Shown here: positions 48,449-56,712 of the stretch, piece by piece
Numbering within the stretch: position 1 is the stretch's first letter
Layout: each line of letters starts with the position of its first letter
From: Nocardioides flavus (ex Wang et al. 2016)
GTDB lineage: Bacteria; Actinomycetota; Actinomycetes; Propionibacteriales; Nocardioidaceae
Direction: 5' to 3'
DNA length: 64,000 nt
Assembly (NCBI RefSeq): GCF_014653115.1
Contig: NZ_BNAD01000009.1
Coordinates: 62,001 to 126,000, forward strand
Notes under the pieces: model-generated
What the model was told of the DNA's origin: nothing
Databases searched by the model: none
What the model saw: the letters and a program-made list of their open reading frames with translations, nothing else
Program-made: the position numbers and the translations under genes

Positions 48449-48733
48449 GTGAGTCGGGACGCCTGGACCTTCCTGTCCAACCACGGCCATGTCCTCGTGG
48501 CCCTGGCCCGCGACCCGGACGCACGCACACGGGACCTGGCCGACGCCGTCGGAATCACCGAGCGTGCGGTGCAGCAGATCATCGCGGACCTCGTGGGCCA
48601 CGGCTACGTGCAGAAGGACAAAGTGGGGCGGCGCAACCGCTACCGGGTCACCCGCGACGCACACTTCCGCCACGACCTGGAGGCGGGCGTGACGCTGGGG
48701 GAGTTCGTGGACCTGGTGGGGCAACACCCCTAA
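48449..48733 (+). CDS. Small winged-helix transcriptional regulator
   Basis: 94 aa from GTG 48449, 11 nt after terC. A winged HTH fills most of it: HVLVALARDPDARTRDLADA, then VGITERAVQQIIADLVGHGY as the recognition region, and a basic wing (QKDKVGRRNRYRVTRD). It resembles MarR/ArsR-type minimal regulators common in actinobacteria. No metal-binding Cys cluster is present. It is probably cotranscribed with terC and lies between the two riboswitch candidates, so local regulation is plausible. Confidence 0.8.
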   Translation: MSRDAWTFLSNHGHVLVALARDPDARTRDLADAVGITERAVQQIIADLVGHGYVQKDKVGRRNRYRVTRDAHFRHDLEAGVTLGEFVDLVGQHP

Positions 48734-48736
48734 CGG

Positions 48737-48758
48737 ACGAACGCAGATTCGTGATAAT
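48737..48758 (+). promoter_or_regulatory. Promoter of the 53-aa protein gene with second LexA-like inverted repeat
   Basis: ACGAAC-GCAG-ATTCGT (48737-48752) is followed immediately by the -10 box GATAAT (48753-48758). Eleven of the twelve arm bases match the terC-promoter repeat, and the position relative to the -10 is the same. Compared with the SOS core CGAAC-N4-GTTCG it has one mismatch. Predicted transcription starts near 48765, just before the second riboswitch candidate. No clear -35 was seen. Confidence 0.6.
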
Positions 48759-48769
48759 CTCGCCGCAAG

Positions 48770-48867
48770 TCAGGCTTGGGGAGTACCCCACCTCCGGTCG
48801 AACGTCACCACGGCCCGCACGGGCCCGGCGACCGGGTTCCGTACGGAACGGGAGAGACCACCCCTGA
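48770..48867 (+). ncRNA. Second yybP-ykoY-like riboswitch candidate
   Basis: TCAGG (48770-48774) pairs with CCTGA (48863-48867) as a closing stem. Inside are GGGGAGTACCCC (48778-48789), ACGTCACCACGG (48802-48813), a GC-rich hairpin and GGGAGAGACC (48850-48859). The element order, wording and spacing repeat those of the terC leader 1.6 kb upstream. It precedes a 53-aa membrane protein gene. The assignment rests on motif resemblance; no covariance search was possible. Confidence 0.68.
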
Positions 48868-48917
48868 CCACCCGTCGGGCGGCGACGCCCGGTCCAGCGA
48901 CAACGGTGGTGGTCATC

Positions 48918-49079
48918 ATGAGCGATCTCGTCATCCTCGCAGTCCTGCTGCTCTGGTTCGCCGCGTGGACGGCGCGCGACGCGGGCCGTCTCGGTGCGCG
49001 TCGCGGGGCTTACGCCCCACGTCCGCCACGCGTGCGGACGCGGCGTGCCGGCGTGCCGGCCGCCGCCGTGCCGGGGTGA
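48918..49079 (+). CDS. 53-aa single-pass membrane protein under riboswitch control
   Basis: ATG 48918 to TGA 49079. Residues 2-18 (SDLVILAVLLLWFAAWT) form one membrane helix. The rest is basic and Pro/Arg-rich (RDAGRLGARRG, then PRPPRVRTRR), so it would be a C-in anchor by the positive-inside rule. No family is recognised. A GGTGGTGG stretch 6-13 nt upstream may serve as a ribosome site. The dedicated promoter and leader argue that this short frame is a real gene. It may be a Mn2+-response small protein, analogous in logic to MntS-type proteins (inference). Confidence 0.6.
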   Translation: MSDLVILAVLLLWFAAWTARDAGRLGARRGAYAPRPPRVRTRRAGVPAAAVPG

Positions 49080-49159
49080 GGTCCCGGGACCAAATACCCC
49101 GTTCTGGTCTTCTGGTAGGGGCCTCGCAGCACTAGCGTGGGCACCGGACGGAGAAGACG

Positions 49160-50194
49160 ATGCGACCACGGGGAGAGCAGCTGCTCATGGGCTTCGAGCG
49201 GTGGCCGACCTGGATGTGGGCCAACCACGAGGTCGCGGAGTTCCTCGACTGGCTGCGCGAGGAGAACCTCACGCGGGCGCCCGGGGACCGGGTCGGCTTC
49301 TACGGACTCGACGTCTACTCCCTGTGGGACTCGCTGCGCGTCGTCATCTCGTGGCTGCAGGCGCACGAGCCCGACGCCGTTCCGGCGGCCCTGCGCGCGT
49401 GGCAGTGCTTCGTCCCGCACCGCGAGGACCCGCACTCCTACGCCTGGAGCACCCGGCTGGTGCCGCAGTCCTGCGAGGCGGACGTGGTGCGGCTGCTGCT
49501 CGAGGTGCGGCGGCGCACGGCACCCGTCCTCGACGACGACGAGAGTGCCTTCGACGCCTGGCAGAACGCGGAGACGGCGGCCGGCGCCGAGCAGTACTAC
49601 CGGGTGATGGTGCGCGGTGACCGCAGCTCGTGGAACATCCGCGACCGGCACATGGTCGCCACCGTCCATCGGATCGCCCAGCACCTGGGCCCGCGGTCCA
49701 AGGGCCTGGTCTGGGCCCACAACACCCACGTCGGCGACGCGCGCGCCACCGACATGGGCCCGGCCGGCCTGGTCAACGTGGGACAGCTGCTGCGGGAGGG
49801 CCACGCTGCCGAGGGGGTCTCGCTCGTCGGCTTCGCCGCCCACCGCGGCTCGGTCGTGGCCGCCGGTGGCTGGGGCGAGCCCGAGCAGGTGCTGCCCGTG
49901 CCGGAGGCCGTCGCGGGCACGCACGAGGACCTGCTGCACCACGCCGTCGGGAGCCCCGCCGTGCTCGACTTCGGCCCCGCGCGGGGCGGGCCGTGGCTCT
50001 CCACGCGACGGGGGCACCGCGCCATCGGCGTCGTGTACGAGCCGCGGCGCGAGCACGGCAACTACGTGCCGACCGTCATGGGCGCGCGGTACGACGCGCT
50101 GCTGTGGTTCGAGGACGCCGGGGCGCTGCGCCCCCTCCACCACGAGGGACCGCCGCGCGAGGCCGAGCTCGAGACCGAGTCGACGGGCATGTAG
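49160..50194 (+). pseudogene. Erythromycin esterase homologue lacking the N-terminal catalytic part
   Basis: 344 aa from ATG 49160; an in-frame TAG at 49133 excludes a longer product. Sequence matches the middle and end of PF05139 proteins (GFERWPTWMWANHEVAEFLD, VWAHNTHVGDARATDMGPAG, LLWFEDAGALRPL). Full members are roughly 430 aa and carry GEATHG and a catalytic Glu in the first 100 residues; that part is absent here. A ribosome site (GGAG) and a TAGCGT -10-like box exist, so the remnant may still be expressed. Activity is unlikely. Confidence 0.75.
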
Positions 50195-50267
50195 GGCCCG
50201 TGACCTTCGCCCCTGTCGATCCGGCACGGGTGCGATCACGCTGGACCTCGTGGAGGTCAGTGGGCAG

Positions 50268-51755
50268 GTGACGGACGGGCGACGACGGCTGGGCGTGCAG
50301 GACGCCTTGTGGCTGGAGATGGACAAGCCGGGCAACCTGATGGTGGTGGACAGCCTCTTCTGGACGCGTGAGCCGATCGACTGGGAGGCCTGGACCGCGG
50401 TCGCGACCGAACGCCTGTGGGACAGGTTCCCGGTCTTCCGCAGCGTGGTGGTCCGGGGCGAGGACGGCGGCTGGTGGTGGGAGGAGCGATCCGACGTCCG
50501 GTTCGAGGACCGGCAGGAGCGGGTCGTGCTTGCGGAGCCGGGCGGTGACGCGGAGCTGCAGGAGCTGATCGCCTCGCGGCGCACGGTGCCCCTGGATCGC
50601 GACGAGCCCCTGTGGCGCGCGGTGCTCGTCGACAACTACCGCGGTGGCAGCGCCGTGCTGTTCCGGGCCCACCACGCGATCGCCGACGGCATCCGGATGG
50701 TGCAGCTCACCCTCAGCGTCTTCGACCCCGGCCCGGAGGAGGCAGCGCCCAGACCTGCGGCTTCGGTGCCGGTGGCATCCGGGGCGAACAGCCCGGTCGA
50801 CGCCGCCGCCCCCGGCGGGGTGGCGACGCTGGCCGCCGGTGCCGTACGCACGTCGGCGAGGCTCGCCCGCAGCGCCGTGACGAACCCCGTCGGAGCAGCG
50901 CACAGCACGGTCACCGTCACCCAGTCGGTGCTCGGATCGGCGGCATCGAGGGCACGCTCCGCCCTGGGGCGGCGCCCGGACCTCCCGCCCGTCCTGGCCG
51001 GTGTGCCGGGCGACCTCGACACCGTCCGCAAGCTCACCCTCGGCACCCGCAACGACACGGCTCGCTGGACCGGCTCCGTCGGGCAGCTCAAGGCGATCGC
51101 GTGGTCCCCGCCGATCGCGCTCGACGACGTCAAGGCCGTCGCCCGGGCCCACGCCGCGACCGTCAACGACGTCCTGGTCACCTGCGTGGCGCAGTCGCTG
51201 CACGACTACCTGCGGCGGCACCGGACGGTGTGCCACAGCGTGACGTGGGACGTCCCGGTCAACCTCGTCCCGTTCGACCCCGGGCTGCCGGTCGAGCTGG
51301 GCAACAGCTTCGCCCTCGTGCAGCTCGAGCTGCCCACCCACCTCGACGACCCGCTGCGCACGCTCGGGGTCGTGCGCCGGCGGATGGGGCGGATCAAGGC
51401 GGGCCACGAGGCCGCCGTGGACTACGGAGTCCAGGCGCTCATCTCGCGGATGAGCACCCGGGTCTACCGCTTCACCGTCGACCTGCTCGCCAACCGCGCC
51501 ATCGGCGTCCTCACCGACGTCCCCGGCCCGCAGGTCCCGCTCTACGTCGCCGGGCGCCGCATCGAGGGGATGATGGGCTGGGCCCCCACGACCGCCGACC
51601 AGGTGATGAGCTTCACGATCTACAGCTATGACGGCAAGGTCTTCGTCGGGATCGCCGCCGACGCCGCGCTGGTCCCGGACCACGAGCAGGTGGTGGACGG
51701 CTTCGTCGACGCCTTCGGCCGGCTCGAGAGCCTCACCGCGGGCCGGTCCGGCTAG
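50268..51755 (+). CDS. Wax ester synthase / diacylglycerol acyltransferase (WS/DGAT)
   Basis: 495 aa. GTG 50268 is chosen because GGAGG lies 11 nt upstream; GTG 50250 is the alternative. The acyltransferase motif HHAIADG is at residues 135-141. Other family segments are RLGVQDALWLEMD at the N-terminus, VNDVLVTCVAQSLHDYLRRH, and GVLTDVPGPQVPLYVAGRR near the end. The enzyme joins acyl-CoA to fatty alcohols or diacylglycerol to make storage lipid, common in Nocardioides and Mycobacterium. Confidence 0.88.
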   Translation: MTDGRRRLGVQDALWLEMDKPGNLMVVDSLFWTREPIDWEAWTAVATERLWDRFPVFRSVVVRGEDGGWWWEERSDVRFEDRQERVVLAEPGGDAELQELIASRRTVPLDRDEPLWRAVLVDNYRGGSAVLFRAHHAIADGIRMVQLTLSVFDPGPEEAAPRPAASVPVASGANSPVDAAAPGGVATLAAGAVRTSARLARSAVTNPVGAAHSTVTVTQSVLGSAASRARSALGRRPDLPPVLAGVPGDLDTVRKLTLGTRNDTARWTGSVGQLKAIAWSPPIALDDVKAVARAHAATVNDVLVTCVAQSLHDYLRRHRTVCHSVTWDVPVNLVPFDPGLPVELGNSFALVQLELPTHLDDPLRTLGVVRRRMGRIKAGHEAAVDYGVQALISRMSTRVYRFTVDLLANRAIGVLTDVPGPQVPLYVAGRRIEGMMGWAPTTADQVMSFTIYSYDGKVFVGIAADAALVPDHEQVVDGFVDAFGRLESLTAGRSG

Positions 51756-51779
51756 GCCGGGGTGCTGCGGGTCGGGGCG

Positions 51780-53423
51780 TCAGACGTGCCGGACCACGAC
51801 CCGTCCGCCGTCGACCTCCCACCGCTGGTCGAGCCGTACGTTCTCCAGCAGCCGCCGGTCGTGCGAGACGAGCAGCAGAGCGCCGTCGTACGACGCCAGG
51901 GCCTGCTCGAGCTGCTCGATGGCGGGCAGGTCGAGGTGGTTCGTCGGCTCGTCGAGGACCAGCAGGTTCACCCCGCGGGCCTGCAGCAGTGCCATGGCGG
52001 CGCGGGTCCGCTCGCCGGGGGAGAGGCGGCCGACCTCGCTGGCCACCTGGTCGGCCTTCAGCCCGAACTTGGCCAGGAGCGTGCGGGCCTCGGACTGCGT
52101 CAGCTGCGGGACGACCGCCTCGAACGCGTCGCCGAGCGACAGGGCGTCGTCGAGGATCGTCCGGGTCTGGTCGATGACACCGACCGCGACGGAGGCGCCG
52201 AGCGACGCGGAGCCCGCGTCGGGGGAGGCGTCGCCGAGCAGGAGCCGCAGCAGGGTGGTCTTGCCGGCGCCGTTGGGCCCGGTGATGCCGATCCGGTCAC
52301 CTGCCTCGACCTGCGCGGAGACCGGCCCGAGCTCGAAGTCGCCCAGCCGGACGCGCGCCTCGTTGAGGGTGGCGACCACGGTGCTCGAGCGGGGCGCGGC
52401 TGCGATGTCGAACTGGAGCACCCACTCCTTGCGCGGCTCCTCGACCTCCTCCAGCCGCGCGATCCGCGACTCCATCTGGCGCACCTTCTGGGCCTGCTTC
52501 TCCGACGACTCGGTCGCGGCCTTGCGCCGGATCTTGTCGTTGTCGGGGTTCTTCCTCATCGCGTTGCGCACACCCTGCGAGCTCCACTCGCGCTGGGTGC
52601 GCGCGCGGGCGTCGAGGTCGGCGCGCGTGGAGGCGTACTGCTCGTACGCCTCGCGTGCGTGCCGGCGGGCGACGGCGCGCTCCTGGAGGAAGGCGTCGTA
52701 GCCGCCGTCGTGGACGGTGACCTGGTGCTGGGCGAGGTCGAGCTCGACGATGCGGGTGACGCACCGCGCCAGGAACTCGCGGTCGTGGGAGACGAGGACG
52801 ACCCCGCCCCGCAGGCCCTGGACGAAGGCCTCGAGCCGGGCGAGGCCGTCGAGGTCGAGGTCGTTGGTGGGCTCGTCGAGCAGGACGACGTCGAAGCGGC
52901 TCAGGAGCAGCGCGGCCAGCGCCACTCGGGCGGCCTGCCCGCCGGACAGCGACGTCATCATCGCGTCCGGTCCGACGTCGAGGCCGAGGTCGTCCAGCAC
53001 CGGGGCGATGCGGTCCTCGAGGTCGGGCGCCCCGCTGGCCATCCAGCGGTCGAAGGCCACGGCGTACGCGTCGTCGACACCTGCCTCGCCCGAGCCCAGG
53101 CTGGCCGCCGCCGACTCCATGGCAGCGGTCGCCGCGGCGGCGCCGGTGCGCCGGGCGACGTACGCCGCGACGGTCTCGCCGGGCACCCGCTCGTGCTCCT
53201 GGGGGAGCAGCCCCACGAAGGCGTCCCGGGGCGCGCACGACACCGAGCCGGCCATCGGGTCCGACACCCCGGCCAGCAGCGACAGCAGGGTCGACTTGCC
53301 CGCGCCGTTGGCACCGACCACGCCGACCACGTCGCCCGGGGCGACGGTGAGGTCCAGGCCCTCGAACAGGACCCGGTGACCGTGTCCGCCGGACAGGTCC
53401 TTCGCGACGAGCGTGGCAGACAC
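51780..53423 (-). CDS. ABC-F family ATPase
   Basis: 547 aa from GTG 53423; the longer in-frame ATG at 53492 adds unrelated residues. Two complete ABC domains with no membrane segments: GANGAGKST, LSGGQAARV, LLDEPTNDLDLDG in the first; GPNGAGKTT, LSPGERTRAA, LDEPTNHLDLP in the second. A charged linker (about residues 225-320) lies between them. ABC-F proteins bind the ribosomal E site and give antibiotic resistance or relieve stalling. The subtype is not clear. It is divergent from the EF-G2-like gene. Confidence 0.9.
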   Translation of the reverse strand: MSATLVAKDLSGGHGHRVLFEGLDLTVAPGDVVGVVGANGAGKSTLLSLLAGVSDPMAGSVSCAPRDAFVGLLPQEHERVPGETVAAYVARRTGAAAATAAMESAAASLGSGEAGVDDAYAVAFDRWMASGAPDLEDRIAPVLDDLGLDVGPDAMMTSLSGGQAARVALAALLLSRFDVVLLDEPTNDLDLDGLARLEAFVQGLRGGVVLVSHDREFLARCVTRIVELDLAQHQVTVHDGGYDAFLQERAVARRHAREAYEQYASTRADLDARARTQREWSSQGVRNAMRKNPDNDKIRRKAATESSEKQAQKVRQMESRIARLEEVEEPRKEWVLQFDIAAAPRSSTVVATLNEARVRLGDFELGPVSAQVEAGDRIGITGPNGAGKTTLLRLLLGDASPDAGSASLGASVAVGVIDQTRTILDDALSLGDAFEAVVPQLTQSEARTLLAKFGLKADQVASEVGRLSPGERTRAAMALLQARGVNLLVLDEPTNHLDLPAIEQLEQALASYDGALLLVSHDRRLLENVRLDQRWEVDGGRVVVRHV

Positions 53424-53494
53424 GTCGGGCAGCCTATCGGCCGGCCGATTTGTGTCGGCGCCGCCCGACGCGCATAGTGGTCCGTTCGCCATTC

Positions 53495-53527
53495 CGTCGG
53501 GCCAGAGATGCCCGGCGCTTCTTTTTT
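53495..53527 (+). terminator. Rho-independent terminator/attenuator on the plus strand
   Basis: CGTCGGGC (53495-53502) pairs with GCCCGGCG (53510-53517), one G-U pair, 7-nt loop, followed by CTTCTTTTTT. It is the clearest U-run in the window. No plus-strand gene ends here; it lies 220 nt before the EF-G2-like gene, inside the divergent region, so it may act as a leader attenuator. Confidence 0.6.
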
Positions 53528-53535
53528 GAATCCGT

Positions 53536-53551
53536 GTTGGATCGATCCAAC
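53536..53551. promoter_or_regulatory. 16-bp perfect palindrome in the ABC-F/EF-G2 divergent region
   Basis: GTTGGATCGATCCAAC is fully self-complementary and lies 9 bp after the U-run of the terminator. It is AT-richer than its surroundings and resembles a dimeric repressor operator. The rest of the 324-bp divergent region (53424-53747) holds no gene I can support. Confidence 0.5.
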
Positions 53552-53747
53552 CACCCCGCCGTCCCTCGTTCGCGAGCGACGAGCGCCCCCTGCACGCGTC
53601 TGCTCACGCAGCCGGACGCCGGCAGCCCTGCGGCATGCCTTCCTGACCTGACGGCCCCCGCTGGGTCCACCCCTTGCCTCCCGGGCGCAACCGGGCGACA
53701 GTGAACCCACTCTCATGACGACCCGACAGTGAGCAGGAGCCGCCACG

Positions 53748-55841
53748 GTGAGCAGGGAACCCGGTGGAAATGGCAGTCAGGCCGGCCCTCCGGTGGCCAC
53801 CCGGCCGGAGGGGATCCGCAACGTCGTGGTCGTGGGTGCGGCCGGCGCGGGCAAGACCACCCTCGTCGAGCGCCTGCTCGTCGAGGCGGGGGTGCTGAAC
53901 CGGGCCGGCAGCACCGACGACGGCACCACGGTGTGCGACTTCGAGGAGGTCGAGCACCGCCAGCGGCGCTCGGTCTCACTGGCGCTCGCCCCGCTGGTGC
54001 ACGACGGCGTGAAGGTCAACCTGCTCGACGCCCCCGGCTACGTCGACTTCGTGGGCGAGGTACGAGCGGGCCTGCGCGCAGCGGACTGCGCGTTGTTCGT
54101 CATCGCCGCCAACGAGGGTGTCGACGAGCCGACGCGCGTGCTCTGGCGCGAGTGCGCCGCCGTGGCCATGCCGCGGGTGGTCGTCGTCACCAAGCTCGAC
54201 CACGCTCGCGCCGACGTGGACGTCGTCGTGGCCCAGGCGCGGAGCGCGTTCGGCGAGCGGGTCCTGCCCGTCTACCTGCACGAGGACGGAGGCCTCGTCG
54301 GCCTGATCACCGGGGACCACGGGCACGACGCGCAGCGCGCGGCGCTCGTCGAGGGGATCATCGAGGAGTCCGAGGACGAGACGCTGATGGAGCGCTACGT
54401 CGCCGGCGAGGAGATCGACACCGCGCTGCTCCTGCGCGACCTCGAGCTCGCGGTCGCCCGGGGGACGATGCACCCCGTCGTCCCGGTCGACTCGACGACC
54501 GGTGTCGGAGCCGCCGAGCTGCTCGACCTCATGGTGTCGGCCTTCCCCTCGCCCCTCGGGCACCCGGTGCCCACGGTCTTCACCCCAGCAGGCGGACCGG
54601 GGCCGGAGATCGCGTGCGACGCGTCGGGCCCGCTGGTCGCGGAGGTCGTCAAGACGACCACCGACCCCTACCTGGGACGCGTCAGCCTGGTCCGGGTGTT
54701 CTCGGGGACGCTGCTGCCGGACGCCACGGTGCACGTGTCCGGGCACCGCTCGGCGTGGGCGGCCGTCGCCGACCCGACCACGAGCCACCCCGACCACGAC
54801 GAGGATGAGCGGATCGGCGCCCTCTCCGTCCCGCTCGGGAGGGCCCAGCGCCCTGTCGAGGCCGTGGTCGCCGGTGACGTGTGCGCGGTCGGTCGGTTGA
54901 GCCGGGCCGAGACGACCGACACGTTGTCCTCCGTCGAGCTTCCGGTCGTCCTGGAGCCCTGGCGCGTGCCCGACCCCCAGCTGCCGGTGGCGATCGAGGT
55001 CCGCACCAAGAGCGACGAGGACCGGCTCGGCGCCGGGCTCCAGCGCCTCGCCGCCGAGGACCCGACCCTGCGCGTCGAGCACAACGAGGAGACCCACCAG
55101 GTCGTGCTGTGGACGATGGGCGAGGCCCACGCAGACGTGCTGCTCGACAGGCTCGCCCACCGCTACGGCGTGGCGGTGGACGAGGTCGAGGTCCGGGTGC
55201 CCCTGCGCGAGACCTTCGTCGGGGCCGCGACCGGTCACGGCCGGCACGTGAAGCAGAGCGGTGGGCACGGGCAGTACGCCGTGTGCAGCATCGAGGTCGA
55301 GCCATTGCCCCGGGGCGGCGGCTTCGAGTTCGTGGACCGCGTCGTCGGGGGTGCGGTGCCTCGCCAGTTCATCCCGTCGGTGGAGAAGGGCGTCCGCCTC
55401 CAGATGCAGCACGGACTCGGGGCCGGCTGGCCGGTGGTCGACCTGCGGGTGACCCTGACCGACGGCAAGGCCCACAGCGTCGACTCCTCCGACATGGCCT
55501 TCCAGACCGCCGGGGGACTGGCGCTGCGTGACGCGGCGACGCAGGGCGCGACGAGCCTGCTCGAGCCGATCGACGAGGTGGAGGTGCTCGTCGCCGACGA
55601 CCTCGTCGGCACGATCATGGGCGACCTGTCGGCCCGGCGGGGCAAGGTCCAGGGCAGCGAGCCAGGAGCCGAGCCGGGCACGGTCGTGATCAGGGCGCAG
55701 GTGCCGCAGCTCGAGCTGCGCCGCTACGCCGTCGACCTGCGCTCCCTCTCGCACGGCTCGGCCTCGTTCACCCGCGCGTTCGCCTGCTACGACCGGGTCC
55801 CGGACCACATCGCCGCCAGGCTGGCGACCGCCTCCGGCTAG
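53748..55841 (+). CDS. Elongation factor G-like protein (EF-G2 / FusA2 type)
   Basis: 697 aa from GTG 53748 with AGGAG 9-13 nt upstream. GTPase motifs: GAAGAGKTT (G1), DAPGYVDF (G3, where Tyr replaces the catalytic His of DTPGH), TKLD (G4). EF-G domains II-V follow (GHGRHVKQSGGHGQYAVCSI is the domain IV start; ending ASFTRAFACYDRVP). It resembles mycobacterial FusA2, which binds ribosomes but is not the main translocase. The Tyr substitution fits weak or regulated GTPase activity. Pairing with ABC-F suggests a ribosome-stress role. Confidence 0.85.
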   Translation: MSREPGGNGSQAGPPVATRPEGIRNVVVVGAAGAGKTTLVERLLVEAGVLNRAGSTDDGTTVCDFEEVEHRQRRSVSLALAPLVHDGVKVNLLDAPGYVDFVGEVRAGLRAADCALFVIAANEGVDEPTRVLWRECAAVAMPRVVVVTKLDHARADVDVVVAQARSAFGERVLPVYLHEDGGLVGLITGDHGHDAQRAALVEGIIEESEDETLMERYVAGEEIDTALLLRDLELAVARGTMHPVVPVDSTTGVGAAELLDLMVSAFPSPLGHPVPTVFTPAGGPGPEIACDASGPLVAEVVKTTTDPYLGRVSLVRVFSGTLLPDATVHVSGHRSAWAAVADPTTSHPDHDEDERIGALSVPLGRAQRPVEAVVAGDVCAVGRLSRAETTDTLSSVELPVVLEPWRVPDPQLPVAIEVRTKSDEDRLGAGLQRLAAEDPTLRVEHNEETHQVVLWTMGEAHADVLLDRLAHRYGVAVDEVEVRVPLRETFVGAATGHGRHVKQSGGHGQYAVCSIEVEPLPRGGGFEFVDRVVGGAVPRQFIPSVEKGVRLQMQHGLGAGWPVVDLRVTLTDGKAHSVDSSDMAFQTAGGLALRDAATQGATSLLEPIDEVEVLVADDLVGTIMGDLSARRGKVQGSEPGAEPGTVVIRAQVPQLELRRYAVDLRSLSHGSASFTRAFACYDRVPDHIAARLATASG

Positions 55842-55847
55842 GAGGGC

Positions 55848-56444
55848 TCAGGCCTCGCGCACCACTTCGTCGTGCTCGAGGCGCGGGAGCCGGTCGTACC
55901 AGGCGTTCTCGCCGGGACGGCCGAGGTTGACCACGAGCAGCGACTTCAGGGACGTGCCGGCGAAGAACTCCGCGTCGAGCGCCTCCGCGTCGAAGCCGCC
56001 CATGGGGCCGGCGGCGAGCCCGACGGCTCGCACCCCCAGCAGGAAGTAGCCGATCTGCAGGGTCGCGTTGAACCGTGCGGCCTCCTCCCGTCCCACCGGG
56101 TCGGCGAAGACTTCCCTCGCGCCGGGGAAGTGCGGGAACGTGCGCGGCAGGTGGTCGTGGAAGTCGGTGTCCGCTGCGAGGATCGCGACGAGCGGTGCGT
56201 TCGCCGTCTTGTCGCGGTTGCCGTCGGCCATGACCTTGAGCAGGCGCTCGCGGGCGTCGTCCTCGCGGACCAGCACGATGCGCAGCGGCTGGGTGTTCAT
56301 CGCAGTCGGCGCGTACTTCACGAGGTCGTAGATCGCGGCGACCTGCTCGTCGGTCACCGGCTCGTCCGTGAAGGCGTTGGGGGTCCGGGCGTCACGGAAG
56401 AGCAGGGCCTGGGCCTCGGGGGACAGGGCGAGGGAGTCGGTCAT
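55848..56444 (-). CDS. Nitroreductase family protein, RutE-like malonic semialdehyde reductase
   Basis: 198 aa from ATG 56444, the size of RutE. FMN-binding landmarks: RTPNAFTDEPVTDEQVAAIY, YAPTAMNTQPLRIVLV (SxxNxQP-like), GPMGGFDAEALDAEFF, and SLLVVNLGRPGEN. RutE-type enzymes reduce malonic semialdehyde to 3-hydroxypropionate with NAD(P)H, or act on other small carbonyl or nitro compounds. No rut genes are nearby, so the role is open. An operator-like palindrome lies 17 bp upstream. Confidence 0.85.
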   Translation of the reverse strand: MTDSLALSPEAQALLFRDARTPNAFTDEPVTDEQVAAIYDLVKYAPTAMNTQPLRIVLVREDDARERLLKVMADGNRDKTANAPLVAILAADTDFHDHLPRTFPHFPGAREVFADPVGREEAARFNATLQIGYFLLGVRAVGLAAGPMGGFDAEALDAEFFAGTSLKSLLVVNLGRPGENAWYDRLPRLEHDEVVREA

Positions 56445-56460
56445 GTCGGTCACAACAACG

Positions 56461-56474
56461 ATTGAGCGTTCAAT
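56461..56474. promoter_or_regulatory. TetR-type operator upstream of the nitroreductase
   Basis: ATTGA-GCGT-TCAAT is a perfect inverted repeat of 5-bp arms, similar to many TetR-family operators. It is directly upstream of the nitroreductase start. No TetR gene is present in the window. Confidence 0.5.
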
Positions 56475-56562
56475 CAATCCGTGGTCGAGCGTGACGCCGC
56501 TCACCTGGATGTCGTGGTTCTTCCCGCGAGCAGATGACCAGGTCGGCCCGCCGGATGCACGA

Positions 56563-56593
56563 CGTCCCCGGACACCATCAGTGTCCGGGGACG
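56563..56593. terminator. Strong hairpin before repeat copy A
   Basis: A perfect 13-bp stem, CGTCCCCGGACAC (56563-56575) with GTGTCCGGGGACG (56581-56593), 5-nt loop, no U-run. It lies 27 bp before the first copy of the 83-bp repeat. Confidence 0.55.
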
Positions 56594-56620
56594 ACAGCAC
56601 GCCAGCGCTGAGCGTTGCTC

Positions 56621-56703
56621 AGATGTCGTAGTTCTGACTACATCACCCCGCTGACCTGCGGAAACGCTGCTCACGAGGGCTTATGGGGTGCACTCGGTAC
56701 GCA
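56621..56703 (+). repeat. Diverged direct repeat, copy A
   Basis: Shares GTCGTAGTNCTG, GCTGACCTGCG, AAACGC, CACGAG, TGGGGTGCA and GGTACGCA in the same order with 61022-61104 (copy B), roughly 70 percent identical by eye. Both copies are in the same orientation, 4.4 kb apart, each preceded by a strong hairpin. Nature unknown. Confidence 0.65.
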
Positions 56704-56712
56704 GAGCCCGGA

